64,000 nucleotides of DNA, taken from the NCBI GenBank assembly GCA_022570795.1, contig JAKUDP010000013.1:1-64000 (forward strand). Reading direction: 5' to 3'. Within the stretch, counting starts at the first letter, position 1; each line of letters starts with the position of its first letter. The notes beneath the pieces are model-generated. The model was not told the DNA's origin and made no database searches. It saw only the letters and a list, made by a program, of their open reading frames with translations. Positions 11,441 through 22,905 of this stretch are shown here, one piece after another. This stretch comes from Sphaerulina vaccinii. Lineage: Eukaryota; Ascomycota; Dothideomycetes; Mycosphaerellales; Mycosphaerellaceae. The position numbers were made by a program, and so were the translations under genes.

Positions 11441-11652
11441 CTACACCTCAACCTGCATACCAGCCAGCATACCAACCTCAAACAACTCAACCTCAGGCTC
11501 AATACCAACCTACATACCAATCTCAAACAGCTCAACCTCAGTACCAATACCCTCAATTTCAACCTCAACCGCCCCGTAAGCGCAAAGGCCTCCGTCATAT
11601 CCTCCGGCGCATCAACGCTCATCGAGGACACACCATCTTCGGCCGCCTCTAG
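11428..11652 (+). CDS. Small Pro/Gln/Tyr-rich hypothetical ORF
   Basis: This 74-residue ORF starts with MARTATPQ. It runs through a repetitive QPAYQP/QPQ/YQ region encoded by degenerate CAACCTCA-like repeats and ends in a basic RKRKGLRHILRR segment. An in-frame ATG upstream (11,374) lies inside the direct repeat and is a less likely start. Downstream, to about 12,060, Arg/His-rich open stretches continue in other frames, so the true gene could have more exons or be frameshifted. No signal peptide or known domain is visible. The first four codons lie in the duplicated segment. Function is unknown, and whether it is a real gene is uncertain. Confidence 0.3.
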   Translation: MARTATPQPAYQPAYQPQTTQPQAQYQPTYQSQTAQPQYQYPQFQPQPPRKRKGLRHILRRINAHRGHTIFGRL

Positions 11653-12002
11653 ACGCCACACCTGCCCTCGGATACACTGACAGCATACTCTACTTCACGC
11701 ATTACCGAGGACATCCAATCCCCAGGCATTCTCGACCTCTGTTCCACCGCTCTCAGAAAGACACACCTCGCCGGAATAGTTCTGGTCGTTACAGACTTCG
11801 ACGCGCCAGTGCTCGCGCTGCGCTGAAGAAAGAGCTCCGTCATATTGACCGACTCCAGAGGAGACTAACGACCTAGACGACTCCTCTCAGTACATCGACA
11901 GCATATCGTGGATCTTTACACTGTGGCGAGGCCAGCCTATCTATTTCCCTTGGAGTTCTCGAGGTCGATACCAGCGCGAACACCCAGAAACGAATCCGTG
12001 GC

Positions 12003-12009
12003 TATATAA
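12003..12009 (+). promoter_or_regulatory. Candidate TATA box of the alkaline phosphatase gene
   Basis: TATATAA in otherwise GC-rich sequence, about 212 bases upstream of the ATG at 12,221. Position and direction fit a core promoter; not proven. Confidence 0.35.
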
Positions 12010-12220
12010 CCCGGAACGCGACTATTCTGGCACTAGAAAGCGAGACAAACTGAAATACAAGTTTGTTCGGGTCTACGGTCTCCCCCCGTGAAGAAGAGGT
12101 TCGTTCGAGTCTACTGACGATACCACCGCGAGGAAGACAACGATCTCAACGCGACTCTCGAAGCCCCAAAAGAAAGCGCTCTCCCCATCACCGCGTCAAG
12201 CGCCTCCGCGCCGCGCTGAG

Positions 12221-14032
12221 ATGGCATCGCCAGTCCTTGCGCGTCCGAACTCACAGAACTCATCGGAGAGAGGAATAGAAGAGGAGGATGCGCTGCTCAC
12301 GGGACAGAAGACTGGCAAAACAGATGCTGCCTCTACATCAAGATGGAAGAGATGGCGAGAAATAGGACTGTTCATATGGGCTGTCATCGCAACGACTGTG
12401 GTGATTGTGCTTGCTGTGGTATGGCAACATAACTCAGATACGAGGCACACAGGACATGGAGGGAAAGGAGGGAAGAAGAACTTGATATTCATGGTCTCGG
12501 ACGGCATGGGACCTACTTCTTTGGCGTTGACGAGGAGCTGGAGACAATACACAGAACAGCTGCCATGGGGAGATACATTGACGATTGACGATCTGCTCAT
12601 TGGACAGAGCCGGACGAGAAGTTCAAGTTCGTTGGTCACGGACTCAGCAGCTGGCGCAACTGCTTTCAGCTGTGGGAACAAGAGTTACAATGGCGCTATT
12701 AGTGTCCTCCCGGACTTTTCTCCTTGCGGAAGTGTCATGGAAGCTGCAAAGAGACTAAAATACACGACTGGACTGGTTGTCACGACGAGGATAACAGACG
12801 CCACGCCTGCAGTGTTTGCAAGCCATGTCAGGAGAAGAGAGATGGAAGATGAGATTGCTCTGCAGATGTTGGGAGAGACGCATCCACTTGGTCGAATGGT
12901 TGATCTCATGATCGGAGGAGGGAGGTGTCATTTCTTGCCCAATGGGACCGAGGGAGGGTGTAGAGCGGATGAGGTCGATGCGATTGAGCTTGCAAAGAAA
13001 GGAGGGTGGAAGTACGCTGAGACGAGGAAGGACTTCGACAACTTAAGTGATAAGGAGAAGCTGCCTCTGCTCGCATTGCTGGCGCCCACGGACATCCCCT
13101 ACGAGATCGATCGCCGGACCCAGGACGATGTCTATCCCAGCCTTGAGGAGACAGCGAAGAAGGCCCTCAACATCCTCGCAGCAGCAACAAAGAACAGCGA
13201 CAAAGGATTCTTCATTATGATCGAGGGGTCCCGCATTGACCACGCAGGCCACGCCAATGATCCTGCAGCACAAGTACACGAAGTTCTCGCATACGATCGC
13301 ACCATCGAGGCTGTCCTAGACTTCATCGACAAGTCCGACACTCCTACTCTCATGGTGAGTACATCAGACCACGAGACAGGAGGTCTCGCCACTGCACGCC
13401 AACTCCACTCTACTTATCCTGAGTACTTGTGGTACCCTTCTGTGCTGGCAAACGCTTCGCACTCAGCTAGCCATACTTCGCGAGAATGGTATGCGCACCT
13501 CCATTCGGCATCTCATCCGGAAACATTCCCAGATCTTGCCGCGTTCAGTCAAGAAGATAAGGACGATCGGACATACCTTACAAGCCTTGTACAGAAGAAT
13601 CTTGGTATCCACGACGCTACTTCTGAGGAACTCGACTCGCTACTCGAACAGCAGACTCCTGCTTCATACATCTTCGCCGACATGATTTCCAGGCGAGCAC
13701 AAACTGGCTGGTCAACTCACGGGCACTCAGGCGCGGATGTCAACATCTATACATCAGATCACAAAGCCGCCACAGCGCTGCGCGGCAACCACGAGAACAC
13801 CGAAGTCGGAGCTTTCCTGCGCGATTATCTTGGACTCAATGATGAAGTCGAGAAGGTGACTGCTCTTCTGCAGAAACATGCTCATGCAAGTGAAGGCGCA
13901 CATGTCAGTTTCCTGGGCCCATTGCCAGGCGCTGGAGAACGATTGGATGGACAAGACCATTTGGATGAGTATCATGGGGATCATAAGACCAGGTCGCCCA
14001 AAGAGAAGAGATGCGAAGTCTGTGGGGTTTAG
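12221..14032 (+). CDS. PHO8: Vacuolar (repressible) alkaline phosphatase, PHO8-like
   Basis: Intronless gene for 603 residues, a zinc/magnesium phosphomonoesterase of the alkaline phosphatase superfamily. It is predicted as a type II membrane protein with its catalytic domain in the vacuole lumen. A cytosolic N-terminus of about 47 residues contains EEEDALL (20-26), an acidic dileucine motif that could direct AP-3 sorting to the vacuole. A single membrane span follows (about 48-68). The catalytic domain shows VSDGMGPTS (metal-binding Asp near 94), VTDSAAGATAFSCG with the nucleophilic Ser (142), IEGSRIDHAGHANDP, STSDHETGG and STHGHSGADVNIY, the full set of metal and phosphate ligands. Length fits the fungal family. 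The ATG sits 212 bases after a TATA-like box. The gene begins about 1 kb from the RIP block but shows no mutation bias itself. In fungi this enzyme is usually induced by phosphate starvation. Confidence 0.95.
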   Translation: MASPVLARPNSQNSSERGIEEEDALLTGQKTGKTDAASTSRWKRWREIGLFIWAVIATTVVIVLAVVWQHNSDTRHTGHGGKGGKKNLIFMVSDGMGPTSLALTRSWRQYTEQLPWGDTLTIDDLLIGQSRTRSSSSLVTDSAAGATAFSCGNKSYNGAISVLPDFSPCGSVMEAAKRLKYTTGLVVTTRITDATPAVFASHVRRREMEDEIALQMLGETHPLGRMVDLMIGGGRCHFLPNGTEGGCRADEVDAIELAKKGGWKYAETRKDFDNLSDKEKLPLLALLAPTDIPYEIDRRTQDDVYPSLEETAKKALNILAAATKNSDKGFFIMIEGSRIDHAGHANDPAAQVHEVLAYDRTIEAVLDFIDKSDTPTLMVSTSDHETGGLATARQLHSTYPEYLWYPSVLANASHSASHTSREWYAHLHSASHPETFPDLAAFSQEDKDDRTYLTSLVQKNLGIHDATSEELDSLLEQQTPASYIFADMISRRAQTGWSTHGHSGADVNIYTSDHKAATALRGNHENTEVGAFLRDYLGLNDEVEKVTALLQKHAHASEGAHVSFLGPLPGAGERLDGQDHLDEYHGDHKTRSPKEKRCEVCGV

Positions 14033-14833
14033 AAGACTTTGAAGAGGTGGCTCAACTTGGGTGAGAAGGCGAGAGTGGGTGGAGAGATTGTGCTGGAGAT
14101 GTTGACTGAGGCTGGGAGCGTGAGTGATGATTGAAGCGTTCTGCCTCGAGGAGTTCCTGAGGTTGCTGGATGATAGTGCTTTGTGCATGAGCGTGGAGTT
14201 TGGGATGGATTGGCATGGCATTTGTTATACCCTTATTGTATCCCGATTCGGCAGTAGTAAGGCAGGTAGTCCTGAAAGGCACCTGTTATACATCAGCCGC
14301 ATCGACCTCTCGACCTACCATGATACACACACTCGACCACGAAGTCGCCGTTGTGGCCTAGCGGAGAATGCTGCACTCAGTCTTGGGGATGCGCGCCGGC
14401 ATTGAAACTACCTTATCACGAAGCTAAGGCATGCCACAATGTCGGTGTACGAGTCAGATGCATTGACTGCTTCGAGCGAGCTGTTCTCCGTGAGCATCTT
14501 GCTCAAACTACTGCGGCGTTGCACCTAAGACGACAGCAAGCGACCGATAGCACACCACAACTTCATGCAGACTCTAAAGTCAGGTACAGTTGCGCATACC
14601 GTTCGGATACGGCACACAACTCGGCAGTACCTGAACATATGATGAATCATGATTCATGGCATGTTTCTATTTCGCGGCATAGACACCGAAGCTCTGGTAA
14701 AATCCTCGTTGCCGTGCCGCTTCGCATGTGCGTTGTCCGTGTATATTGCTATACCAGAGTGCTGGGAATACAACGACTTCACCTTCCGCTCTGAGATGGA
14801 GTTCATAATCGTACATTTGGTTGAGTAGTCATG
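14033..14833. other. Intergenic, nothing identified
   Basis: Normal composition. Short ORFs here have no recognisable domain, and one tRNA A-box-like string was examined and rejected. It carries the 3' ends of two converging genes. Confidence 0.5.
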
Positions 14834-16287
14834 CTATGATTCTTCCTCGACACGAGCTTTCTTTGATGTTGGTGCTCCGTCCACATTGTTTGCACTCGAG
14901 CTTTCTACTTGCTCACTCGTGCCATTAACAGTTGCACTCTCTTGGGCACCTTCACCATTGACTGCTGGCTCTGCGCTGCTCGTTCCATAACTGCTCACTT
15001 CGGGTTCTGCTTCTGGCTTCTTCTGTATTTCGTGATCGAAAGGCTTGCGTGCATATACAAGTCGTCTGTGGAGTTTCACGGTCAGCACTGCATCCAGGAT
15101 CCTGAGGCGGTTGGATGTAAACTTACACTTCATGATACACATGCCTCTTCCGATCTCTCAGCGCTTTTCGGATCTCAATCAGCCATTCCTGAACGTCTTC
15201 TACAGACCACTAGACTCATCAAATCAGCAGTCATCCCCAAGACGCAAAACAGACTTCAGCAACTTACACCCAGCACTCTCGTGTAAGGAGCAATAACCCA
15301 ACCCTCCATACCTTCTTCCCAATTCAGTAAATTCCACCTCCCAATCTCCTTCAATCTCGGCTCAGAACTCCAAGGACCAATAGGCCACTTAAACCTCTTC
15401 TCAGTCACATCCACAAATCCAGCTTCTGTGATCAGCCCAGCCATATTCTCCGCGATTTCAAAAGTCTTGTTGATTCTTCTTCCGCATTCGATTCCATATC
15501 TACTCCTGCATCACAAAATAGAATCAGCATCAAATCGCATCTCATCTCATCGCATCGCATTCGAAAGATGTAGTAGGAAAGGGAAAAACTCACCACCTCG
15601 CCAAAGCAGCATTCGGTGACAAAGTCCCATCCGCACTCCGATTATGTATACTCCACTCAACCTGTTCAATCCACCCTCCAGGTTCCAAATGTTCATAAAC
15701 ACTTCCATACAAAGCTGGCCAATCACTTATACTTCCAAAAAGTCCTCTAATATGTATAAAATCAAAATGTTCAGGTGGATAAACCCATTCAGAAGTACAA
15801 TCATCGATCTCAAATCTACAATTTTCAGGTTGCATTCCGGGCTGGACGGGTGAGAGATCCGTTCCGATGACTTCTGCGTTGGGAAATCTGTCTGCGATGT
15901 CTGATGCCCAGATTCCGGTTCCGGTTCCTAGGTCGAGAATACGTTTGGGGCCGGCACTGGGGAGGGGTGCGAGGTAGAGTTTGTCGCGGAGGGTCATTAT
16001 GCAGAGATGATGTCTAAGGGCTATGTTAGCCAGAAATGGAAGAAAGTTGCTTGGGAATGAGAGGTATGGTTACACTATTGCTTCGTGATTGTTTTGCTTC
16101 TCGTCATTCGGTTGCCAGTATTCGCCATCTCCTGTTCATGACCATTAATATGTTGCCCGGAAAGATGTTCGAAGCCCAACTTACGGTATGCATGATATGT
16201 CCTTCCGTTCTCATGTCGATACATCGTCGTCGTTGTGGCCAACGTCCGGCCGCTAAAGCAATCCTCAGTACGAACATTTTCCATCAT
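14834..16287 (-). CDS. LaeA/TAM-like SAM-dependent methyltransferase
   Basis: Six exons: 16287-16185, 16131-16074, 16013-15594, 15505-15268, 15209-15127 and 15065-14834. They join in frame to 377 residues. Introns are 53, 60, 88, 58 and 61 nt with GTAAGT/GTGAGT-type donors. The protein begins near YRHENGRTYHAYR, typical of the N-terminal edge of LaeA-like enzymes. It then has LYLAPL, the SAM-binding motif I ILDLGTGTGIWASDIADRFP, the acidic ligand in VIGTDLSPVQP, FEIDDCTSEW, and LEPGGWIEQVEW, and ends with LGWSVEDVQEWL. This family includes the secondary-metabolism regulator LaeA and many undefined relatives. After VYARKPFDHE the protein carries an unusual tail of about 65 residues rich in Ser, Glu and Ala that ends TSKKARVEEES. 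ATG choice (16,287 or 16,284) is uncertain. No biosynthetic cluster surrounds it. Confidence 0.85.
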
Positions 16288-18126
16288 TTCTTGTTGAGAT
16301 CAAGGACTAACGACGAATAGCTCTCATTTTCATTTCCATAGTGTTGGCTTTCACCTGAATATGTAGAATAATGATCATCCTTTGTTGTATGTCTTAGCGA
16401 TGTATAACTTCAAACATGGCTTGGAAAGAGGCATACGATAGGAATCTGATCAGACATCTTTCACGATCTCGTCGAAGTGTTCGTCTATCGACATCCGTAT
16501 CGTGAAGCCGCCACCCAAGAAGTCTCAGTGTGTTACGGCAAGGCTTCAAGCCACCAGATGTCCCAGATCGAAGGGAGATCCAAAGTGTCGGGTCCGGTTG
16601 AGCAGTTGAAGAGGCGTAAAGAAGTGAGGTGAGTGTAGTTGCAAGATGGACCCGAAGATACGGCTCGCCTTGTCAAGTATGCAGTAGCAAAAGAGCTTCC
16701 CTAGAAACAACCCAAAAGGCGGGAGGTTGGGTATGCCGTACCTGCACCAGGTACAAGGAAGAAAGGCCGGGATCTTCTGTCATCAAGCCGTTGCTAGTAA
16801 AGATAGCAAGGGTGTTGGCAAGATGAATGTCCACTTTGTATGCATATATCGATGATGAAACCTCGGACGAAGTGCGAACGGCGGTTGGTACCTGCAGCGA
16901 GCCTCGAACTGCCCATTCATCAATTTTGTCTCGTTCGAACCAAGCCACAAATGTCTTCTCCGACCACATACCTATCTTTCTACGTCAGATACGAGCAGCA
17001 GATCACTCATCTATCATTCCTACGACTGATCTTGATCTCGCCATACCGGTAATGTTCGTCTCACATTGATTACCTCCAAGATCAGACGACCCGCCAACAC
17101 GTCTCCGCCCGTCTCATGCAAGTCACACCCACTTCGTAGAGATGAACGGCATCGGGCGTCGGTACAGTTGATTTAGTCACTCCTAGCGTCCGGCTCTGCA
17201 TGCAAGCGAAGATCTCGTCCGACACTCCGGTACGAGATGCCCTTTGCTCCGAGCATCTTGTTCGACATTTGATGCAAAGCTGCAGGTGCGTGCTTCCCCA
17301 TGGATAAACCGATGCAGGTATGTGTTGTATGCAATGCAATGCAGCTTGTCAACCGGGAGGTGAATCTCCGCGATGCCATTGGATTCTGTTCCTCCCCCAC
17401 ATCGAACGAGGACGGACCCCACCCGGTGCTCTACGGTCCGAGACATTGGTTCAGAGGCATTGAATAGAAACAGACAGAATCTGAGACATGTCAAATCCTG
17501 TCTGTGGTTGTCAAGTCATCACAGTACGATTTGATATAGGCACGAGACGGATGCAGCTATTGAAACCCTACATACGCACTATAGCTCCCGGTCCCATCAC
17601 ATCACTTCCAATGCTCATCTGGAAGCAGTCATGACATTGATGTATGTTCTCTGGCTACAAAACTACGAAAGAACGAGTCGGAAGCCTTCATAGCCATCAC
17701 CCGCATAGGCCCTCATTCATCCTCATCTCGATAGCAGCAAGATAAACTGCTCCAATGGGATTCACGCCCTCGCAAACCCATGCAGTCCGCTGTCAGATGT
17801 TCACCGCCACTTTCGCTGTACAACTCCGAACACGCACGAACGCTTTCAGAAACCATGCAGCAGACCGAAGATTCCATGCAAGAAAGCAGATAACACCGCA
17901 GCGCCAATTCAGTGATTACTTTGTGCTGTGTGACCAAGCCTGTGAAACTTTGGCTCTAGCCCTCTCAATCATCTATGCATTCCTCAAGCACTTCTGCAGC
18001 TATCCGCTGCTGCGCGTCTAACAACGCAATGATAGCCAACCGTATAGCAATCGCTTCCGCGTACAATCGCTTCAATAATCGCTTCTGCATATCCAACTCA
18101 GTTTGCTTGCCACAATGGACTCCTTC
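16288..18126. other. Long intergenic region, nothing identified
   Basis: About 1.8 kb of normal-composition sequence between two minus-strand genes. Only short ORFs without domains on either strand were found. It contains the 5' flank of the methyltransferase and the 3' flank of the ABC transporter. Confidence 0.5.
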
Positions 18127-21100
18127 CTAAGGATGTCCAGCCGGTTTCCCTACATTTCCATGATCTTCTTCCACAACAGGGCTCGGACTCCTCACAGTCC
18201 CACTCCTCAGCGCCTCAATCTGCGCTCTCGTATCAGTCCCGCTATCACCTCTCCCACCAGCCAACACAGAACTAATCTGCGCATGCGGAATAGCCGACTT
18301 AGGCGATAATGACAAGGCACTCTGAAAGTCAGATGTGCTACTCTCGTGCGCAACAACCGGCTGCTTATTTCTCGCAGCAGCAGCGGCATGGTCATGTTGT
18401 CCATTATCCTCGTCGGAACTAGGGGGCGTATCTTCGTCCTGTCGGAATCGAGCCGCGCTGCTGTCCATGCTTTCTCGCCGGAGTCTATCAGCTTTTTCTT
18501 TGAGGACTTTAGCCTCTTCTGCGGCTCGTTGTGCTCGGACTTGTTTTCTCCACATTGAGGCGTATTTACCTCTTTGGCCGAGAAGTTCGGTGTGGGTGCC
18601 GCGTTCGACGACTTTGCCTTGATGGAGGACTAGGATTTGATCGCACATTGTGATAGTACTAAGTCGGTGTGCGATGACTAGCATTGTGCGGCCTTTGGCT
18701 AGGGTTTGTAGAGCTTCTTGGATGTGCTCTTCCGTTTCTGTGTCGAGTGCTGCGGTGGCCTCGTCCAGAAGGATGATGCGGGGGTTCTTGATGATTGTGC
18801 GAGCAATGGCGACACGCTGCTTCTCGCCTCCAGAGAGTCGAAGACCGCGCTCGCCGACCTTGGTATCGTATCGATCAGGGAAGCTCATGATCTTGTCGTG
18901 TATGCTGGCAGCTCGACATGCTTCGAAGACATCTTCGTCTGTCGCATCTTGTCTGGCATACTTGAGGTTGTACATCAGTGTCTCATTGAAGAGCACCGTA
19001 TCTTGAGGTACTACGCCAATGTGCTGTCTCAAGCCGTCGATTGTGATGCTTTCCACATCGCGGCCATCAATCTGAATGTTGCCCTCTTGCGTACTGTAGA
19101 ATCTGAACAGCAATCGGAAGACAGTAGACTTGCCACCGCCTGATTCTCCAACGAGTGCAGTCGTGGTTCCAGGTTTGCAGACGAAGTCGAGACCTTGTAG
19201 TGCTGGTTTGCGATTGTCATACGAAAACTGCACCTGATTGTATCGTATCTCGCCTTCGCACGACGGCATCGGCTTAGCATCCTCGCCATCGACCACAGTT
19301 GGCTTCTCCTTGAACAGCTCGAGCATGCGTTCCGAGTTGATCATGTTGTTCTGGATCATACGATAGAACGTGCCGAAGAAGTTCAGCGGTCCTTGGAGTT
19401 GTGTCATGTATGTGACAAGCAACACGAACTTGCCCACGCCGAGAACTCCAGTGGTGACCTGGTATGCCGCGAGAAGACTGGCAATGATGAGTCCGAACAT
19501 GAAGACCAGATTCTGGATAGTGTTCATAAGCGCAAGCGAGAAAGTGACCTGATACTCCGCCTTCTGGTACTTCTTGACTGCCTCCCGATAGCGATTGTAC
19601 TCGTAGGCTTCGGCATTGAAGTACTTGACAGTCTCGTACGACATCATGGAGTCGTTCTTGACAGCGTCTTCTTCTCTGCTCGCGTTTGTTGCCTCTCGTC
19701 GGATCTCGGCACGCCAGGCTGCCATTCGGATCGTGATGTAGATGTACCAAAAGGTGACAGCAACGATCACTAAGGCGTAGTAAGCATCGAACTTCACAAG
19801 GAAAACGACAAACGCAGCACCGAGATCAATGAGCATAGGAAGCACATTGAAGGTGACAGACTCCAGGAAGGTGTTCAGAGATGCACCTTTGCCTAGGGCA
19901 GACAATACCTCGCCAGTCTTCTTACCAAGATGGAATTCCAGACTGAGCCCATGGACATGTTCGAATGCCGCAACAGACAGCTCCCGATAAGAGTACTGTT
20001 CGATAGGTATCCACAGCACTTGCCTGGCAGCACCAAGGAGTCCATTGGATCCTTGGAAAAGACGGTATATGATGTACAGGCTAATGGCTATCCAGGGCAT
20101 GTAGACATCACTCTCAGCAAGGATTCTTGTGATCTCTCCGAGCTGGATAGGAACCAGAATCTGGATGCCACGCTGGATGAACACGATTGTGAAACAGATC
20201 ACAAAGTTGATCTGTAGCTTGCGGTCCTTGGCTGGCCAGATGTATGGCAGGAATACAGCATACGCTCGAATGTACTCCCACCAACTCCGCGAGGGTGTTT
20301 GCTTTGGCTTCTCCCATCCAGCTGGGACTTCTTCATGGTGGCGACGGCCATGTCCGGTGGTACTATTTGGCCCGTGCGCCTTCCCGTTTGTGGCACCGTA
20401 CGTGTTACCGTTGGCTGCGCCATTGCCATTCTCTGCGTGACCATTCGAGAGCAAGGCAGTAGTCTCTTCGCTGTCGGAGGCGTGCTCTGTGGACCTCTTC
20501 TTCACCACATCGTGGAGGAAGACGAAGAGCGTGTAGAAGGCCACTAGCGCTAGCAGGATGAAGATGCGAACTATGTCGATCGTCACCTCGGTAATCTCCC
20601 ACTCCGACATGTCTTTTCGAAGCTCCCCGCCATGAGGTTGTCCAGCCTTGGGTTCGCGGTGCTCTGAAGTGTATACAGCAAAGGATGCTCCTAGCAGAAC
20701 CAGCTCCAGAAGGATTCCGGTAACCCATGTTACGAAGTGCGCCAGGGTCGGTGATGGCTTAGAATCTATCATGTGAATGATGAGCAATATGTAAACCATG
20801 AATGACCCCACCAAGTAGATCTGTCCTGTCAGCATGTGCTGTTCGTGCTATGAGCTCTACTCCAAACATACCGTAGGTGCTTGACCGCACCACCAGCCCT
20901 CCTTCCGCGCTGATATGGCGTGGACTATGACCACAAAGATATTCGCGCATAGCGATAGTATTACGCCAACTGACAGCCATTCGAACAGCAGCTTGCGCGG
21001 ACGGGCAAAGTCCAGGTCCGGTGTGATTTCCGACTCTTTCTTAGGTGTGATGTGCTTCTTCTTGGGCAATGGCTTGCCTCCTGGCCCCAGCTGCTCAGGC

Positions 21101-21264
21101 TGCTGCTGCGTGTCATGGTCGCTGCGCGCCGTCACAATGCTACGCACTGTGAAGGTGGTGAGGTACAGCACCAGCAAGACAATAGGATATGCAACCTGCA
21201 GGTATTTCAAGATCCTGCTTGCCGTAGGATTCGAGACCCAATTCCGAGACTCGTCCTCCTCCAT
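18127..21264 (-). CDS. HMT1/ATM1-type half-size ABC transporter
   Basis: Two exons (21264-20872 and 20820-18127), joined across a 51-nt intron with a GTATGT donor, a CTGAC branch site and a CAG acceptor. They give 1,028 residues. The acceptor was chosen because it keeps the frame at APT-IYLVGS. The N-terminal third holds several hydrophobic helices (an extra TMD0) and a linker rich in Gly, Asn and Ala. An ABC-B type membrane domain and one nucleotide-binding domain follow: Walker A GESGGGKST, signature LSGGEKQR, Walker B IILLDEATAAL and the IAHRLSTI H-loop. The tail is charged and low-complexity. This is the architecture of fission yeast Hmt1 and human ABCB6, linked to vacuolar phytochelatin or thiol-conjugate transport and heavy metal tolerance. 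Mitochondrial Atm1 lacks the long TMD0, so a vacuolar location is inferred. Substrate is not shown by sequence. Confidence 0.92.
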
Positions 21265-22367
21265 GATGATGCCGATCGGTTTCGTCGATATGCGCCTCTG
21301 GAGGCGAGATTAATGTATAAAATAAGCAGCAACACCTCCCAAATGGACCACCAACAAGATCTCGCTCCACCGCGACCAACAACGTGTGCTCAGTACTCCA
21401 AGAGGGTAGGTAGCGACTGTCTGTATGCGGTGCGAGACAAGCAGGCAAGCAAGCAAGCAAGCAAGCAGGATAGATGCAGCAAGGAAAAAGCGACCAGTGG
21501 TCAGTCGTCTGGAGGTCGGAACTCCGAGCACAGCATGATCAGTCAGTAGTGTCGGTCAGAGGTAGAGACGGGTAGAGAGAGGCGTAGATTCGAATAGAAG
21601 ATGCAGCAAGTGCATGTGCACCACAGAAAGCAGAGTTCCAGTCTAGACCAAAGCGATGTGCTGCTAGGGACCTCTTTTCGATCTGCTAGTACAAAACCGG
21701 GGAGCTGGCATCGACGGCACGCATCCAATTGGTTGGTTGTCTGCAAGGCTCTTCCTCACGCTTTTTTGCGCTACCACTGAACGCACTATCATGTGGACTG
21801 GCCACACGCGCACACCTCTCCGCAAATCATACATCCTTACACATCCCAGCTCATGTCGGTACTGAAACACTTCTACTACTGTACCTGCGGATGGCGGTGT
21901 CCACGCGACTACTTTGCCATTGTTCGCCACCTCCAGTCCGAGTCCGAGTCCGAGTATAGACCACGCCAGCGGCAAGCCGATCTCGTCTTGCGTCAGCACA
22001 ACCGAACTTCCTGGCCGATGGACAAGCTTGGCCCACACAACACACGCGCGTCTCAACCAACCAACTCCTGTCATTGCTGTTTTGAGCCCATAAGCGCGCT
22101 CCCCGTGTCAGGATTGGTGGCAAAGCAAGAGTCGTCTGTCAACTCAACAACCAAGCCACGATTCAGGGTCCCGCATCGCAAACGCGTTTTCTCTGACTAC
22201 ATATCAACTCTGCGACAGGACACGAGCCTTCTCTCGTCTTCTCTCGTAAAGATGGAGTTCTGTCATCAAGGCATCCAACTCTGGCCATCTGTCTCTGTTC
22301 CTGAATCGAGATTCTGCATCACGATGGTCCACACCTCGCTAGTTGTCTTACCGCACTAAGCAACGCA
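21265..22367. other. Intergenic promoter region of the ABC transporter
   Basis: No gene recognised. It holds an AAGC/AGCA microsatellite (21,438-21,469) and a short GAGTCC/CCGAGT run near 21,939-21,955. It is the presumed promoter of the minus-strand ABC transporter. Confidence 0.5.
21438..21469. repeat. AAGC tetranucleotide microsatellite
   Basis: About seven units of CAAG/AAGC, slightly imperfect at both ends. It lies in the 5' flank of the ABC transporter gene. Confidence 0.85.
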
Positions 22368-22905
22368 ATGGACGCAGGTACGAGCAGTGCTCACGCGGGT
22401 GAGGTTGAGAACGAGCTATTTTGCTACATTCGCCTATGTTCACCTTATCAAATCAGCGAGGAAGTTCTCCGCGATGCTCTACAAAGAGTAAAAGCGCTCT
22501 TCTATCCTGGACACGTTCATCTTCAAGTTCATTATTGAAGCTATCGCCTTCCCGACTCCAGCTTCGGCGTATCCTCACCCTGAGGCTGCCTTCACAAGGT
22601 CACGAATTCTGTGCGACTGAGCTAGCCATAGTTGAAATGGCTGAAGTGGCTGAAATGGCTGCCTATGTGGTGGCAACATACTATGAAGTCAGGCGTCGAA
22701 GCCATGGAGGAACGCCACTACTACCAACTTCTCAGCCTTGTAAGACATGCAGCTGGCTTCTACCTACCGACATCTGCAGCACAGCGCGCCTATTGTTCAT
22801 TCGTACTGACATCACGGTGCCCTCGATGACTACTCTTCTCCTTTCGCGAACCAGGTTGCTTCAGCCAAGTGGTCTGGAACACGCTGTGCCGAATCCCTAA
22901 GTTGT
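22368..22905 (+). pseudogene. Possible broken or multi-exon gene, family unknown
   Basis: An ATG at 22,368 in a fair context (CAACGCA before it) opens 56 codons, MDAGTSSAHAGEVENEL and onward, to a stop in LQVHY. Protein-like segments then continue in other frames: one containing FKFIIEAIAFPTPASAY, one containing EERHYYQLLSLVRHAAGFYL and one containing VWNTLCRIPKLWQDKD. I found no intron set that joins them cleanly. It may be a decayed gene, or an expressed gene whose introns I cannot place. No domain is recognised. Confidence 0.25.

Noticed and set aside
11407..11661. Minus-strand Leu/Arg-rich ORF
   Set aside because: Antisense shadow of the CAACCTCA-rich repeats of the plus-strand ORF.
12196..12681. 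161-residue minus-strand ORF
   Set aside because: Overlaps the start of the clear PHO8-like gene on the opposite strand; no domain.
14353..14420. tRNA-like A box (TGGCCTAGCGG)
   Set aside because: No matching B box, anticodon stem or acceptor stem can be formed.
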